Assembly: GCA_035630195.1 (NCBI GenBank)
Contig: DASQLD010000624.1
Location: forward strand, 1-8,034
Direction: 5' to 3'
Length of the DNA stretch: 8,034 nucleotides
Source of the DNA: DASQDN01 sp035630195
GTDB lineage: Bacteria; Acidobacteriota; Terriglobia; Bryobacterales; Bryobacteraceae
Each line of letters opens with the position of its first letter. Positions within the stretch are counted from its first letter, which is position 1. A model generated the notes under the pieces. It had not been told where the DNA came from. It searched no databases and worked only from the letters and a program-made list of their open reading frames with translations. Of this stretch, positions 1 to 6,744 are shown in pieces. A program made the translations under genes and the position numbers.

Positions 1-121
1 ATCCGTTGCACGATCGAGCCTTTGAGTGTCATCGGTCTGGCAATGCGGGCAGGTCATAACGGCCTAACAACGATACCAACCGTCCCGTTCTGCTCGGCAC
101 CGAGTCCTGACACTTTCCTCT

Positions 122-1138
122 ATGGTGTCTCGGAGCAATGCGCATGGGCCTGCGATCTTTCAGATGTCGACGGGTTTCATTCTGCAAGGCTTCCCGTCCA
201 TTGGTTCCTGGATCAGCTACGGTCTCGGATCCGAGAACGCGAACTTGCCGTCTTTTGTGGTTCTACCGGATCGCCGCGGTCTCCCGCCTTGTGGAGTTGC
301 CAACTGGGGCAATGGTTTTCTTCCTGCGGCGCATCAAGGCGTGATCTTCGGCGATCAACGCACACCGATCGCCGATCTGCAGCCCTCCTCGAAGATAAAT
401 CCTGCGCAGCAGGTCGCCTCTTACGATCTGCTTTCGACGATTAATGAAGAGCACCTGAAGCTTCATCCTGAAGAGGACGCTCTCGTAGCCCGCATCAAGA
501 GCTATGAGCTTGCAGCACGAATGCAGGTGAGCGCTCCGGAGGTAACCGATATTCGGGGCGAGAGCGAAGCAACACGCGAGATGTACGGCCTTAATGATCC
601 TGTGACAGCCGAGTACGGATACAACTGCCTGCTCGCACGACGCCTCGTCGAGAAAGGAGTTCGTTGCATTCAGATGTACAATGGCGGGCACTTCGGCGAA
701 CCGCGCGTCAATTGGGACGGTCACGAAGACTTGCGAGCGAACCACGGAAAGAATGCCCGCGTGCTTGACCGCCCGACAGCAGCACTTCTTCGAGACCTGA
801 AACAACGGGGACTGCTCGATGACACGCTCGTAGTGTTCACGACCGAGTTTGGGCGTTTACCCATCAGTGAGGGCATAGGAGAAGGCGGACGCGATCACAA
901 TCCCGAAGGCTTCACCGCTTTCCTCGCAGGAGCCGGCGTGAAGCGCGGATTCTCATATGGATCGACTGATGAAATGGGTTACAAAGCCGCTGAGAATCCA
1001 GTGACCCTATACGACTTTCACGCAACGATACTGCACCTGCTCGGCCTCGATCACACGCGGTTGACGTGGTATCACAACGGGCTTCGACGCCGCCTGACCG
1101 ACGTGCATGGACATGTCGTGAAAGAGCTTTTGGCGTAA
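122..1138 (+). CDS. DUF1501 family protein, N-terminally truncated (probable pseudogene)
   Basis: This is a member of the DUF1501 family, exported alkaline-phosphatase/sulfatase-fold proteins of unknown substrate that are common in Planctomycetes and Acidobacteria. Numbered from the ATG at 122, the family blocks are NAHGPAIFQM (6-15), PSIGSWISYGLGSEN (25-39), NWGNGFLPAAHQGV (61-74), SYELAARMQ (127-135), NCLLARRLVEKGVR (168-181), NWDGHEDL (197-204), EFGRLP (242-247), GRDHNPEGF (256-264) and the C-terminal RRRLTDVHGHVVKELL. Full-length relatives usually have about 430-480 residues with a Tat-type leader, whereas this frame gives 338. The first roughly 100 residues and the leader are absent. The frame is open back only to a TAA at 65-67, and neither the ATG at 122 nor the one at 164 has a Shine-Dalgarno. 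The in-frame stretch at 86-121 (RSARHRVLTLSS) resembles the family segment just before the SM-V-S-N-H-GPA motif, so homology seems to decay upstream rather than begin at the ATG. The family assignment is firm; the broken 5' end is likely. Confidence 0.85.
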   Translation: MVSRSNAHGPAIFQMSTGFILQGFPSIGSWISYGLGSENANLPSFVVLPDRRGLPPCGVANWGNGFLPAAHQGVIFGDQRTPIADLQPSSKINPAQQVASYDLLSTINEEHLKLHPEEDALVARIKSYELAARMQVSAPEVTDIRGESEATREMYGLNDPVTAEYGYNCLLARRLVEKGVRCIQMYNGGHFGEPRVNWDGHEDLRANHGKNARVLDRPTAALLRDLKQRGLLDDTLVVFTTEFGRLPISEGIGEGGRDHNPEGFTAFLAGAGVKRGFSYGSTDEMGYKAAENPVTLYDFHATILHLLGLDHTRLTWYHNGLRRRLTDVHGHVVKELLA

Positions 1139-1538
1139 ATCGGATGCCATGCTGTGATCGTTGCTAGTCATCGTGCTGGTTTATCGATCGCCTGAACAAC
1201 TATGGTCGCGGCGATCGGTTCGCAGGTCGCAGCCGAATGCTTGCACGAGAACTTCCTGGGCTTCGATCTTGCAACGAACGAGACGTAAGGACCAGGTCCT
1301 CGCCCCATGCGTAGCAACCTCCGCCCGCCGCCCACACGATACACAGAACCGCTGATGTTCGCAGTCCGCGTCCCATGAGGGACGGCGTCAGGCTGGCCAA
1401 TGTTTGCATTGGCTCGACTTTGACTGGTACACCCACCCCTGACGCAATGCCCTCGCGCTCATTTCGAGGTTAATTGAAGGTCATCTCGTAACCGCTTTAC
1501 TTGGACGTCGTTGTAGCAGTATTCCCTCCGTGCCCCGC
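1139..1538. other. gap between convergent genes, no supported gene
   Basis: These 400 bases lie between the stop of the DUF1501 frame and the stop of the minus-strand amine oxidase. No terminator hairpin with a T-run was found for either gene. Two weak coding-like scraps are present. The first is a minus-strand frame from an ATG at 1377 whose first 25 residues (MGRGLRTSAVLCIVWAAGGG, then CYAWG) resemble a signal peptide, but it has no Shine-Dalgarno and turns into Arg/Ser-rich low-complexity sequence ending near 1200. The second is a plus-strand frame at 1202-1288 of 28 codons, also without a ribosome site. A 13-nt palindrome (AGGACC-A-GGTCCT) lies at 1288-1300. This is probably a spacer or decayed gene remains. 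Confidence 0.5.
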
Positions 1539-2684
1539 TCAGATCTTTTCCGGCTCGGATAGGAATCGACTCAGTCCCAAAAAGCCAATGGGCAACGCCG
1601 TAGTCCCAGTAATGGCCAGATCAGCGAGAGCCTCGCCGATAGCGGGAGCGAACTTGAAGCCATGGCCGGAAAACCCGGCTGCGAAGATCAGATTTCGGAA
1701 CTGTGGGTGCCTGTCAACAAGGAAATGCTCGTCGGGAGTCATCGTGTATAAACAGGTTTTTGTTCGCAACACTCGTTCGAACACGTCCGACATTGGCCCT
1801 GTCAAGGAGGGCAATAACTCGACAGCAGCTTCAAGCACCGGTCTGATTTCGTCGTCCATCGCGTCCGGCTGGGGAGTGTCGATGTCTGCGGCCGGCGTTC
1901 CGCCGCTCCAGTGCATAGCAATCTTGACCCCGTGTCCACCGATATTGGGAAATCCGTAAAAGAAGTTAGACGCGGACGCGAAAACCGGTAGCGGCTGATC
2001 ACGGAGTGGGCTAATCCAGATCAGCACCTTGCGCAGCACTTTCAGCGGCAGCGCCAGATCCGTGAGCACCCGGCTCACCCAGGCGCCTGCGGTAACGATC
2101 AGCTGCTTGGCGGTAAATTCTCCGGCGGAAGTCTGCAAAGCGAACTCGTCACCCGTCCATGACCAGTCTTCCACTCTTGTGTTCGTTCGAAGATCGGCAC
2201 CTGCACGCGATGCGCAATCCAATCCGGAGCGCAGAGTTGCATTCACGTCGATCCAACCTGCGTCTGGCTCCAGCACACCTTCCCAGCCGCCCGGCACATC
2301 GAACACGGGAAATCGAGACCGAATCTGAGAGCGGGACAAGTTCTCGATCGTCAGATGATGAACCGCAGCACTTGCCCGAGCGCCGCTGATCAGCCCACTG
2401 TCCGGCGGCCCCAAACTCAGCATGCCGGTTCGATGCAGGAAAGTGGTGTCCTGCTCGGCGCCGAATTTGTCCCAGAGCACACCTGCACGTAAAGCGAGGG
2501 GGACGTAATCGGCGTGCTCTGCGTACGCCGTCCGAAAAACTCGCGTTGCGCCGGAGTGGCTACCGCGATCATGGGGAGGCCCGAACTGATCGAAACCGAT
2601 CACACTTTTCCCGCGACGCGCAAGGTCAAGGCAGGCAAAGGTTCCCATCGTGCCGAGGCCGATGATTGCGACGTCGAAGGTCAA
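1539..2684 (-). CDS. SolA/monomeric sarcosine oxidase-type FAD-dependent amine oxidase (N-methyl-L-tryptophan oxidase-like)
   Basis: This is a cytoplasmic flavoenzyme of the DAO/MSOX family that would oxidatively demethylate a secondary N-methyl amino acid, giving formaldehyde, H2O2 and the free amino acid. Its 381 residues match the family length of 370-390. Visible parts are the FAD-binding Rossmann motif G9-L-G11-T-M-G14, the second FAD motif GSHSGATRVFR (41-51) with Arg48/Arg51, YVPLALRA (60-67), the LGPPDSG segment (91-97), Lys254 in GVKIAMH (the oxygen-activating lysine position, MSOX Lys265) with His258, Cys311 in KTCLYTMTPDEHF (the covalent 8-alpha-S-cysteinyl FAD residue, MSOX Cys315) and GFSGHGFKFAP (337-347) with Lys344. 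All key residues are present, so the enzyme should be active. No signal peptide is seen. The start is TTG at 2684: an in-frame TGA lies two codons upstream and GGAG sits 6 nt before the TTG. It is the second gene of an apparent operon with the DUF1080 gene. The substrate could be sarcosine, N-methyltryptophan or another imino acid, and the sequence does not decide between them. Confidence 0.93.
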   Translation of the reverse strand: MTFDVAIIGLGTMGTFACLDLARRGKSVIGFDQFGPPHDRGSHSGATRVFRTAYAEHADYVPLALRAGVLWDKFGAEQDTTFLHRTGMLSLGPPDSGLISGARASAAVHHLTIENLSRSQIRSRFPVFDVPGGWEGVLEPDAGWIDVNATLRSGLDCASRAGADLRTNTRVEDWSWTGDEFALQTSAGEFTAKQLIVTAGAWVSRVLTDLALPLKVLRKVLIWISPLRDQPLPVFASASNFFYGFPNIGGHGVKIAMHWSGGTPAADIDTPQPDAMDDEIRPVLEAAVELLPSLTGPMSDVFERVLRTKTCLYTMTPDEHFLVDRHPQFRNLIFAAGFSGHGFKFAPAIGEALADLAITGTTALPIGFLGLSRFLSEPEKI

Positions 2685-2690
2685 TCGTCA

Positions 2691-2694
2691 CTCC
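2691..2694 (-). promoter_or_regulatory. ribosome binding site fixing a TTG start
   Basis: GGAG on the minus strand lies 6 nt upstream of the TTG at 2684-2682. With the in-frame TGA immediately before the TTG codon region, this settles the non-ATG start of the amine oxidase gene. It lies in the 39-nt gap after the DUF1080 stop, as expected for an internal site in a polycistronic message. Confidence 0.75.
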
Positions 2695-2723
2695 AGATTC
2701 TCGTGCTCAAAAGTACAGCGGCG

Positions 2724-3440
2724 CTAGAGCTCGCGAATCCACACGTTGCGGAACTTCATCGTTGTGATCTCGGAACCGCCGTGGTCCTGAAAAAGCAGCG
2801 GTCCGGGATCGCACAGCGCCTTATCGATATGCCCGGGCCCGAGCCGGTCGAGTTCAGTATTGTCCTGTATAAGAACCCCGTTGAGAAGAACGGTCATCCG
2901 AGCAGGTTTGAGTAGTGTCCCTTCAACGTCGCAAACCGGCATTCTTACGGTGATGTCGTAACTTTGCCATTCCTCTGGTCGACGCGCGGCATTGACAAGC
3001 GGCGGCCGAAAGCCATAGATACTCCCCAGCATTCCATCCGGGTAGGTCGGATTCTCAAAGGAGTCGAGAATCTGGACTTCCCAAGCCCCGTGCACGTACA
3101 CGCCGCTGTTGCCCCGCAACTGATCCGTTTGGTTCGGCATGTAGGGCACATTGAATTCGACATGAATTTGAGCATCACGGAACCTTTGTATCGTCATCGC
3201 ATCTCCATCGCCGGTCTGGCAAACCATTTCGGCAGAGATAACTCGACACCTTGTCGGCGTGCCCTCGCGCGTGACCCACTGTTGCAGATCGACGCCGTTG
3301 AAAAGTACAACGGCGTCGGAAGGCGGTTTATCGGCGCCGCCGGGGGCGACGACGTGCGGTTGGGGTGGAGGTGAATCTTGCGAGTGGGCGATGAAGGTCA
3401 ATAGAAGCGCTATTATTGCCAGAGCAGTGTACGTTCTCAT
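2724..3440 (-). CDS. exported DUF1080 / 3-keto-disaccharide hydrolase family protein
   Basis: This is a single-domain member of the DUF1080 family (Pfam 3-keto-disaccharide_hydrolase), a concanavalin/LamG-like beta-sandwich fold. Characterised relatives cleave 3-keto-glycosides, but many members are uncharacterised. Numbered from the ATG at 3440 (238 aa), residues 1-20 form a signal peptide (MRTYTALAIIALLLTFIAHS) with likely cleavage at AHS/Q. A short Pro-rich linker follows, then the domain from LFNGVDLQQW (46-55) through RGNSGVYV (109-116), WEVQILDSF (120-128), the DGMLGSIYG turn (135-143), EWQSYDI (157-163) and the terminal block GPLLFQDHGG...MKFRNVWIREL (213-238). All the usual family blocks are there. 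An ATG nine codons upstream (3467) would place a charged KKWRR segment before the leader and has only a G-run 2 nt away. The ATG at 3440 has GGAGG at ideal spacing and gives a clean leader, so it is preferred. It is the first gene of an operon with the downstream amine oxidase. Its substrate is unknown; location would be periplasm or cell surface. Confidence 0.92.
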   Translation of the reverse strand: MRTYTALAIIALLLTFIAHSQDSPPPQPHVVAPGGADKPPSDAVVLFNGVDLQQWVTREGTPTRCRVISAEMVCQTGDGDAMTIQRFRDAQIHVEFNVPYMPNQTDQLRGNSGVYVHGAWEVQILDSFENPTYPDGMLGSIYGFRPPLVNAARRPEEWQSYDITVRMPVCDVEGTLLKPARMTVLLNGVLIQDNTELDRLGPGHIDKALCDPGPLLFQDHGGSEITTMKFRNVWIREL

Positions 3441-3446
3441 GTAGAG

Positions 3447-3451
3447 CCTCC
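3447..3451 (-). promoter_or_regulatory. ribosome binding site for the DUF1080 gene
   Basis: GGAGG on the minus strand, 6 nt before the ATG at 3440-3438. It is what decides for this start over the ATG at 3467. Confidence 0.75.
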
Positions 3452-3674
3452 GCCATTTCTTCAGCATATCCCCCTTGCTGAGCCGCTGACGAGTGCGATA
3501 GCTAGGTTTCCTCGCCGACGAAATCTTTAATCAAGAAGCCCCCACCCTTGCCGTGATCCCGCGGGCCGCGTATCAGGGTTACGTAACTCCGTGTCGCCCC
3601 GAGCCTGATCCCCAGCCGGAACAGCATACCGCGTTTTTTTCCGGACGGGCTGTAAAAGCCCCCGTAATTGAAAA
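3452..3674. promoter_or_regulatory. divergent intergenic region with probable promoters for both directions
   Basis: This stretch separates the minus-strand DUF1080 operon from the plus-strand acylase gene and must hold the promoters of both if neither is read from further away. The best plus-strand candidate I can see is weak: TTGCCG (3548-3553), a 17-nt spacer and TATCAG (3571-3576), each 4 of 6 to the sigma70 consensus. In the presumed acylase leader, CCGGAA (3616-3621) can pair with TTCCGG (3639-3644) around a T7 tract, and GGGCT (3647-3651) with AGCCC (3657-3661). The latter hairpin ends 13 nt before the Shine-Dalgarno. These could affect translation, but the stems are short. No clear operator or riboswitch was recognised. 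The plus-strand frame stays open back to 3553, but that extension has no leader-like character and no ribosome site. Confidence 0.4.
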
Positions 3675-3680
3675 AGGAGA
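3675..3680 (+). promoter_or_regulatory. ribosome binding site for the penicillin acylase gene
   Basis: AGGAGA in an A-rich context, 7 nt before the ATG at 3688 (4 nt before an in-frame GTG at 3685). It places the start immediately ahead of the signal peptide instead of at the upstream in-frame ATG codon near 3553. Confidence 0.75.
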
Positions 3681-3687
3681 AATTGTG

Positions 3688-6081
3688 ATGGTTAATCGGA
3701 TGAGTGCTACTGCCATATGCCTTTTGGCCTGTGCCGGAGCAGAGTTGAGAGCAGTCGAACCCGTTGTGCTGGAACGAGTCGCCGGACTGCGAGCCCGCCT
3801 TGAGATCGTACGAGATCGGGATGGCGTGCCGCACATCCGAGCTGGCACTGAGGCCGACGCGATATTCGGACTAGGTTTTGTTCATGCGCAGGACCGTCTT
3901 TGGCAGCTCGATCACATACGACGCCTCGGCCGCGGTCGCCTTGCGGAAGTGCTCGGACCTTCGGGTCTGAAAGCGGACACGCTGTTCCGTACGCTGGGTC
4001 TCGCCCGGTCCGCTGCCGCTACGTGGGCCGGCTTCAGCGCTACCCATCGGGAACTGATCACGTCCTACGTTGCGGGCCTGAATGCAGCTACCGATCAACA
4101 GCGGCGAAACGGTCTGCCGCCCGAATTTGTCATTCTGAACTTCCAGCCCGACCGGTGGACCGCCGAGGATGTTCTTGTCGCGGCGAAGGTCCTCGCATGG
4201 GCGGTGGATAAAAACTGGGATGAAGAGCTGCTTCGCGCACAATTGGCGCAGAAGTTTGGCCCCGAACGCGCCGCGCAACTGATGCCGGCATATACACCCG
4301 AGGGTCCCATCATCGTTCCCAACGCGGGTGTTCCCATCGCCGGCCGCAATCGAGGCCGGCAGGTTGCGCCGCGTCTCGATACCGGCGTTCTATCCGAGTT
4401 GGCAGCGTTTGCACGGGATGTCGCGGAAGGCACAGGTGTCGGCGGGCCCGGCATCGGCAGCAACAACCAGGCGGTCTCCGGTTCTCGTAGCAGTAGCGGC
4501 AAGCCGATGCTCGCCTCGGACCCTCACCTGCCTTCACAGATTCCTTCCATGTTTTATCGCGTGCATCTGACTGGGGGAACACTGGACGTCATCGGGACCA
4601 CTGCCGTCGGGGTTCCAGGCGTGCTTATGGGCCACAACGGACGAGTCGCCTGGGGCTGGACCAACGCCAACGCCGACGTGCAGGACCTTTTCATCGAGCA
4701 CATCACCGGAAACACATCCGAGTACGACGGCGCTCAGGAACCCTTGATCATCCGGCAGGAGATCATCCGGGTTAAGGGACAAAGCGACGTGGTGCTGACG
4801 GTGCGTGCCACCCGCCATGGGCCGCTTGTGTCCGACCTGATCAATCCCGGTGGTCCTGCGCTGGCTCTGCGCTGGGCGGCGCTCGATGCCGATGACGATA
4901 TCGGCTTGGCGGCCTACTTCGACGCCAATAAGGCTGCGAACGTGCAGCAGTTTACCAAAGCGTTCCGCCCGTTCAAAGCGCACGCGCAAAACATGGTGTA
5001 CGCGGACACAGAAGGGAACATCGCTTACCGGCTTCTCGGTACGATTCCGGTGCGCGCAGGCGGCGACGGCACGGTCCCTGTGCCCGGTTGGACCTCGGCG
5101 TACGAATGGAAAGGCTACATCCCCTTCGATCGGCTGCCGGCATCGCTGAATCCGGACGAAGGTATCATTTCTTCAGCGAACAACAAGATTACTCCCGACA
5201 GCTATCCGTACACGCTGAGCAACAGCTATGCCGCGCCATACCGGGCGGCACGGGTGCGCCAGATGCTGACAGAGGCGAGCCGCATCGCGCCGCAGGACTT
5301 CGAACGCATGCAGCAGGACGTTGTTGCGCTTCATGCTCGGGAACTCATGTCGGTGTTGCTGTCTGTCAGCCCAGCGGACGACATAGAGCGTAAGGCGCTG
5401 GACCTGCTTCGTCGCTGGGATCTCCGCATGACTCCGGAAAGTCCGGCGGCCGCAATCTTTGAAGCCTGGTACATCCAACTCGCCCAGAGCCTTTTTGAGG
5501 ATGAACTTGGCAGCTCGCTTTGGGGCGCCTATTCAGGTGAGATGCACAAGGTAAGCATGGCCCTCTCATTAGCGCTTCGCTCGCAGCCGGTATGGTGCGA
5601 CAACGTGACCACGCCGCCACGTGAGTCCTGCGTAGACGCCGCCTCGTCTGCCCTCACCCTCGCTCTTCGCCGCATGGCCGCAGCCCAAGGGACGGACGAT
5701 TTGGGCCAGTGGCAGTGGAGCAAGGTGCACAACATTGTGTTCTTCCATCAGCCGTTCGACGCCGATCCGGCGCTGGCCGCGCGATTCAATCGCACCGCGC
5801 CAACCGGAGGCGACAAGCATACCGTAAACCAGGCTTCGCATCCCGAGTGGACAGAGTTTAGGCAGCGGCACTTGCCTCTGTACCGTCAGATCATCGACCT
5901 GAGCGACTTCACACGATCCGTCTGGACCGCAGCGCCGGGTCAGTCCGGAATCCTCGGCCACCCACATTACGATGACACCATTGAGCAGTGGAAGCAGGGC
6001 GGATACTCACCAATGCGATACACCTCACAAGCAATCGACCAGCATGCCGTTTCCCGGCTCGAGCTTCGTCCGCAACCGTAG
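3688..6081 (+). CDS. penicillin acylase family protein (exported Ntn-hydrolase)
   Basis: This is an N-terminal-nucleophile amidase of the penicillin acylase family (S45), normally exported, self-cleaved into alpha and beta chains and hydrolysing an amide between an acyl group and an amine. From the ATG at 3688 it has 797 residues, a normal precursor length. Residues 1-22 form a signal peptide. The alpha chain carries RDRDGVPHIRA (42-52), GFVHAQDRLWQLD (63-75) and the RRLGRGRLAEVLG helix. Autoprocessing is predicted at GPGIG|SNNQAV, with nucleophile Ser258 (codon 4459-4461) as beta-chain residue 1. The beta chain (540 residues) has SGKPMLASDPHL with His at beta position 23, GVPGVLMGHNGRVAWGWTN, DVQDLF, and SANNK whose Asn falls at beta 241-242, the oxyanion Asn region. 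Cys637 and Cys648 could form a disulfide. His at beta 23 is typical of AHL acylases, aculeacin acylase and cephalosporin/glutaryl acylases, while E. coli penicillin G acylase has Gln. The natural substrate may therefore be an acyl-homoserine lactone or another N-acyl compound rather than penicillin G; this is inference. Confidence 0.95.
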   Translation: MVNRMSATAICLLACAGAELRAVEPVVLERVAGLRARLEIVRDRDGVPHIRAGTEADAIFGLGFVHAQDRLWQLDHIRRLGRGRLAEVLGPSGLKADTLFRTLGLARSAAATWAGFSATHRELITSYVAGLNAATDQQRRNGLPPEFVILNFQPDRWTAEDVLVAAKVLAWAVDKNWDEELLRAQLAQKFGPERAAQLMPAYTPEGPIIVPNAGVPIAGRNRGRQVAPRLDTGVLSELAAFARDVAEGTGVGGPGIGSNNQAVSGSRSSSGKPMLASDPHLPSQIPSMFYRVHLTGGTLDVIGTTAVGVPGVLMGHNGRVAWGWTNANADVQDLFIEHITGNTSEYDGAQEPLIIRQEIIRVKGQSDVVLTVRATRHGPLVSDLINPGGPALALRWAALDADDDIGLAAYFDANKAANVQQFTKAFRPFKAHAQNMVYADTEGNIAYRLLGTIPVRAGGDGTVPVPGWTSAYEWKGYIPFDRLPASLNPDEGIISSANNKITPDSYPYTLSNSYAAPYRAARVRQMLTEASRIAPQDFERMQQDVVALHARELMSVLLSVSPADDIERKALDLLRRWDLRMTPESPAAAIFEAWYIQLAQSLFEDELGSSLWGAYSGEMHKVSMALSLALRSQPVWCDNVTTPPRESCVDAASSALTLALRRMAAAQGTDDLGQWQWSKVHNIVFFHQPFDADPALAARFNRTAPTGGDKHTVNQASHPEWTEFRQRHLPLYRQIIDLSDFTRSVWTAAPGQSGILGHPHYDDTIEQWKQGGYSPMRYTSQAIDQHAVSRLELRPQP

Positions 6082-6112
6082 CCGAGACCGGCATGAGCCG
6101 CATTGCAACATT

Positions 6113-6144
6113 GCCGCTGCCGGTGCATTCGCATCGGCAGCGGC
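6113..6144 (+). terminator. strong hairpin after the acylase gene (candidate terminator without U-tract)
   Basis: GCCGCTGCCGGTGC, loop ATTC, then GCATCGGCAGCGGC make a 14-bp stem with one G.U pair and a 4-nt loop, starting 32 nt after the acylase stop codon. The position and stability fit a transcription terminator or an mRNA 3'-end protecting hairpin. The following bases (GTCAGAACCG) contain no U-run, so it is not a canonical intrinsic terminator. I did not see a second copy in this window, so a dispersed repeat element is possible but unsupported. Confidence 0.6.
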
Positions 6145-6744
6145 GTCAGAACCGAATGCCAATCACCGTTCGCGTTATCGGAATGCAATGTCAAGCGGGT
6201 CCATGTCGCCGAAACTTTCAAAATGCTCTGAGTTAACGCGCTACTTCCCACGCCGTATGTCAGTAACACCCACCGCTTTCGGATGAATCTCACCATAGCC
6301 GACTACACGGACAGGTGGATCCAAAACGCTACAGCCTTTGTCCCAGAACTCAACGAACTAGGAGCGGTTATGACTTATGATTTCCAGACGGGTTTCAGGA
6401 CACCGAAATTGGTGCGGGACAAGCTTTCTACATAGAGCGTTGCCCGCGTCCCGAAAACCACCGTTTTCAGGACTCGGGAGCTTTACTCGCTCACGGCCGC
6501 TTAGGACGCGGATCGATCCAAACCGGCGTATGGACAAGGCGGCAAACATTTGGATGGTTTGGGACAGGTGCGCCCATGCTCGGGACGTTTCGAGGAGGTC
6601 AGTGTGATTGAGAAGAGCGCTTATGAACCGTCCGTCGTGTCGGGATGACGAATTCAAAAGCTAATCGACGCGAACGATTCACCGTAAGACAGCTAAGTGA
6701 ATACCTCCGTTGATTGGTTCACCGCGAGATGACTCCACCCTTCA
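6145..6744. other. 600-bp gap without a convincing gene
   Basis: No recognisable protein family was found on either strand. Items seen: a 21-codon frame at 6370-6435 (MTYDFQTGFRTPKLVRDKLS plus T) with AGGAG 5 nt before its ATG; a nested inverted-repeat region at 6449-6479 in which GAAAAC/GTTTTC (6453-6458/6463-6468) or TCCCGA/TCGGGA (6449-6454/6474-6479) can pair; a 47-codon open stretch at 6505-6648 that contains AGGAGG (6593-6598) 5 nt before a GTG at 6604; and ATTCAC (6677-6682) pairing with GTGAAT (6697-6702), which lies 43-68 nt past the stop of the minus-strand HEAT gene and could act at the 3' end of its message. None of these is strong enough to call as a gene or terminator. Confidence 0.4.

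Noticed and set aside
263..805. Minus-strand 180-codon frame opposite the DUF1501 gene
   Set aside because: The plus strand in this stretch carries clear DUF1501 motifs; the opposite frame is Cys/Arg-rich, lacks a ribosome site and resembles nothing known.
1202..1288. 28-codon plus-strand frame (MVAAIGSQVAAECLHENFLG and on)
   Set aside because: It reads somewhat like protein, but it is short, lacks a Shine-Dalgarno and sits just after stops in the same frame; chance is the simpler explanation.
3441..3467. Nine-codon longer DUF1080 product starting at ATG 3467
   Set aside because: Its only ribosome-site candidate is a G-run 2 nt away, while ATG 3440 has GGAGG at 6 nt and begins a normal leader peptide.
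3553..3687. 45-codon N-terminal extension of the acylase
   Set aside because: AGGAGA followed 7 nt later by ATG 3688 and a signal peptide directly after that ATG fix the start; the extension is Pro/Arg-rich and would block export.
3502..3834. Minus-strand 110-codon frame across the acylase start and the intergenic region
   Set aside because: It overlaps the acylase signal peptide and its ribosome site on the opposite strand, has no Shine-Dalgarno, and its Gly/Arg/Lys-rich sequence matches no family I recognise.
6604..6640. GTGTG-type start of a group II intron
   Set aside because: Only the GTGTG string is present; no domain V-like hairpin or reverse transcriptase occurs in the window.
6358..6657. 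Minus-strand 99-codon frame in the gap before the HEAT gene
   Set aside because: No ribosome site, no recognisable domain, and composition like random translation of GC-rich spacer; considered as a transposase remnant but no motif supports that.
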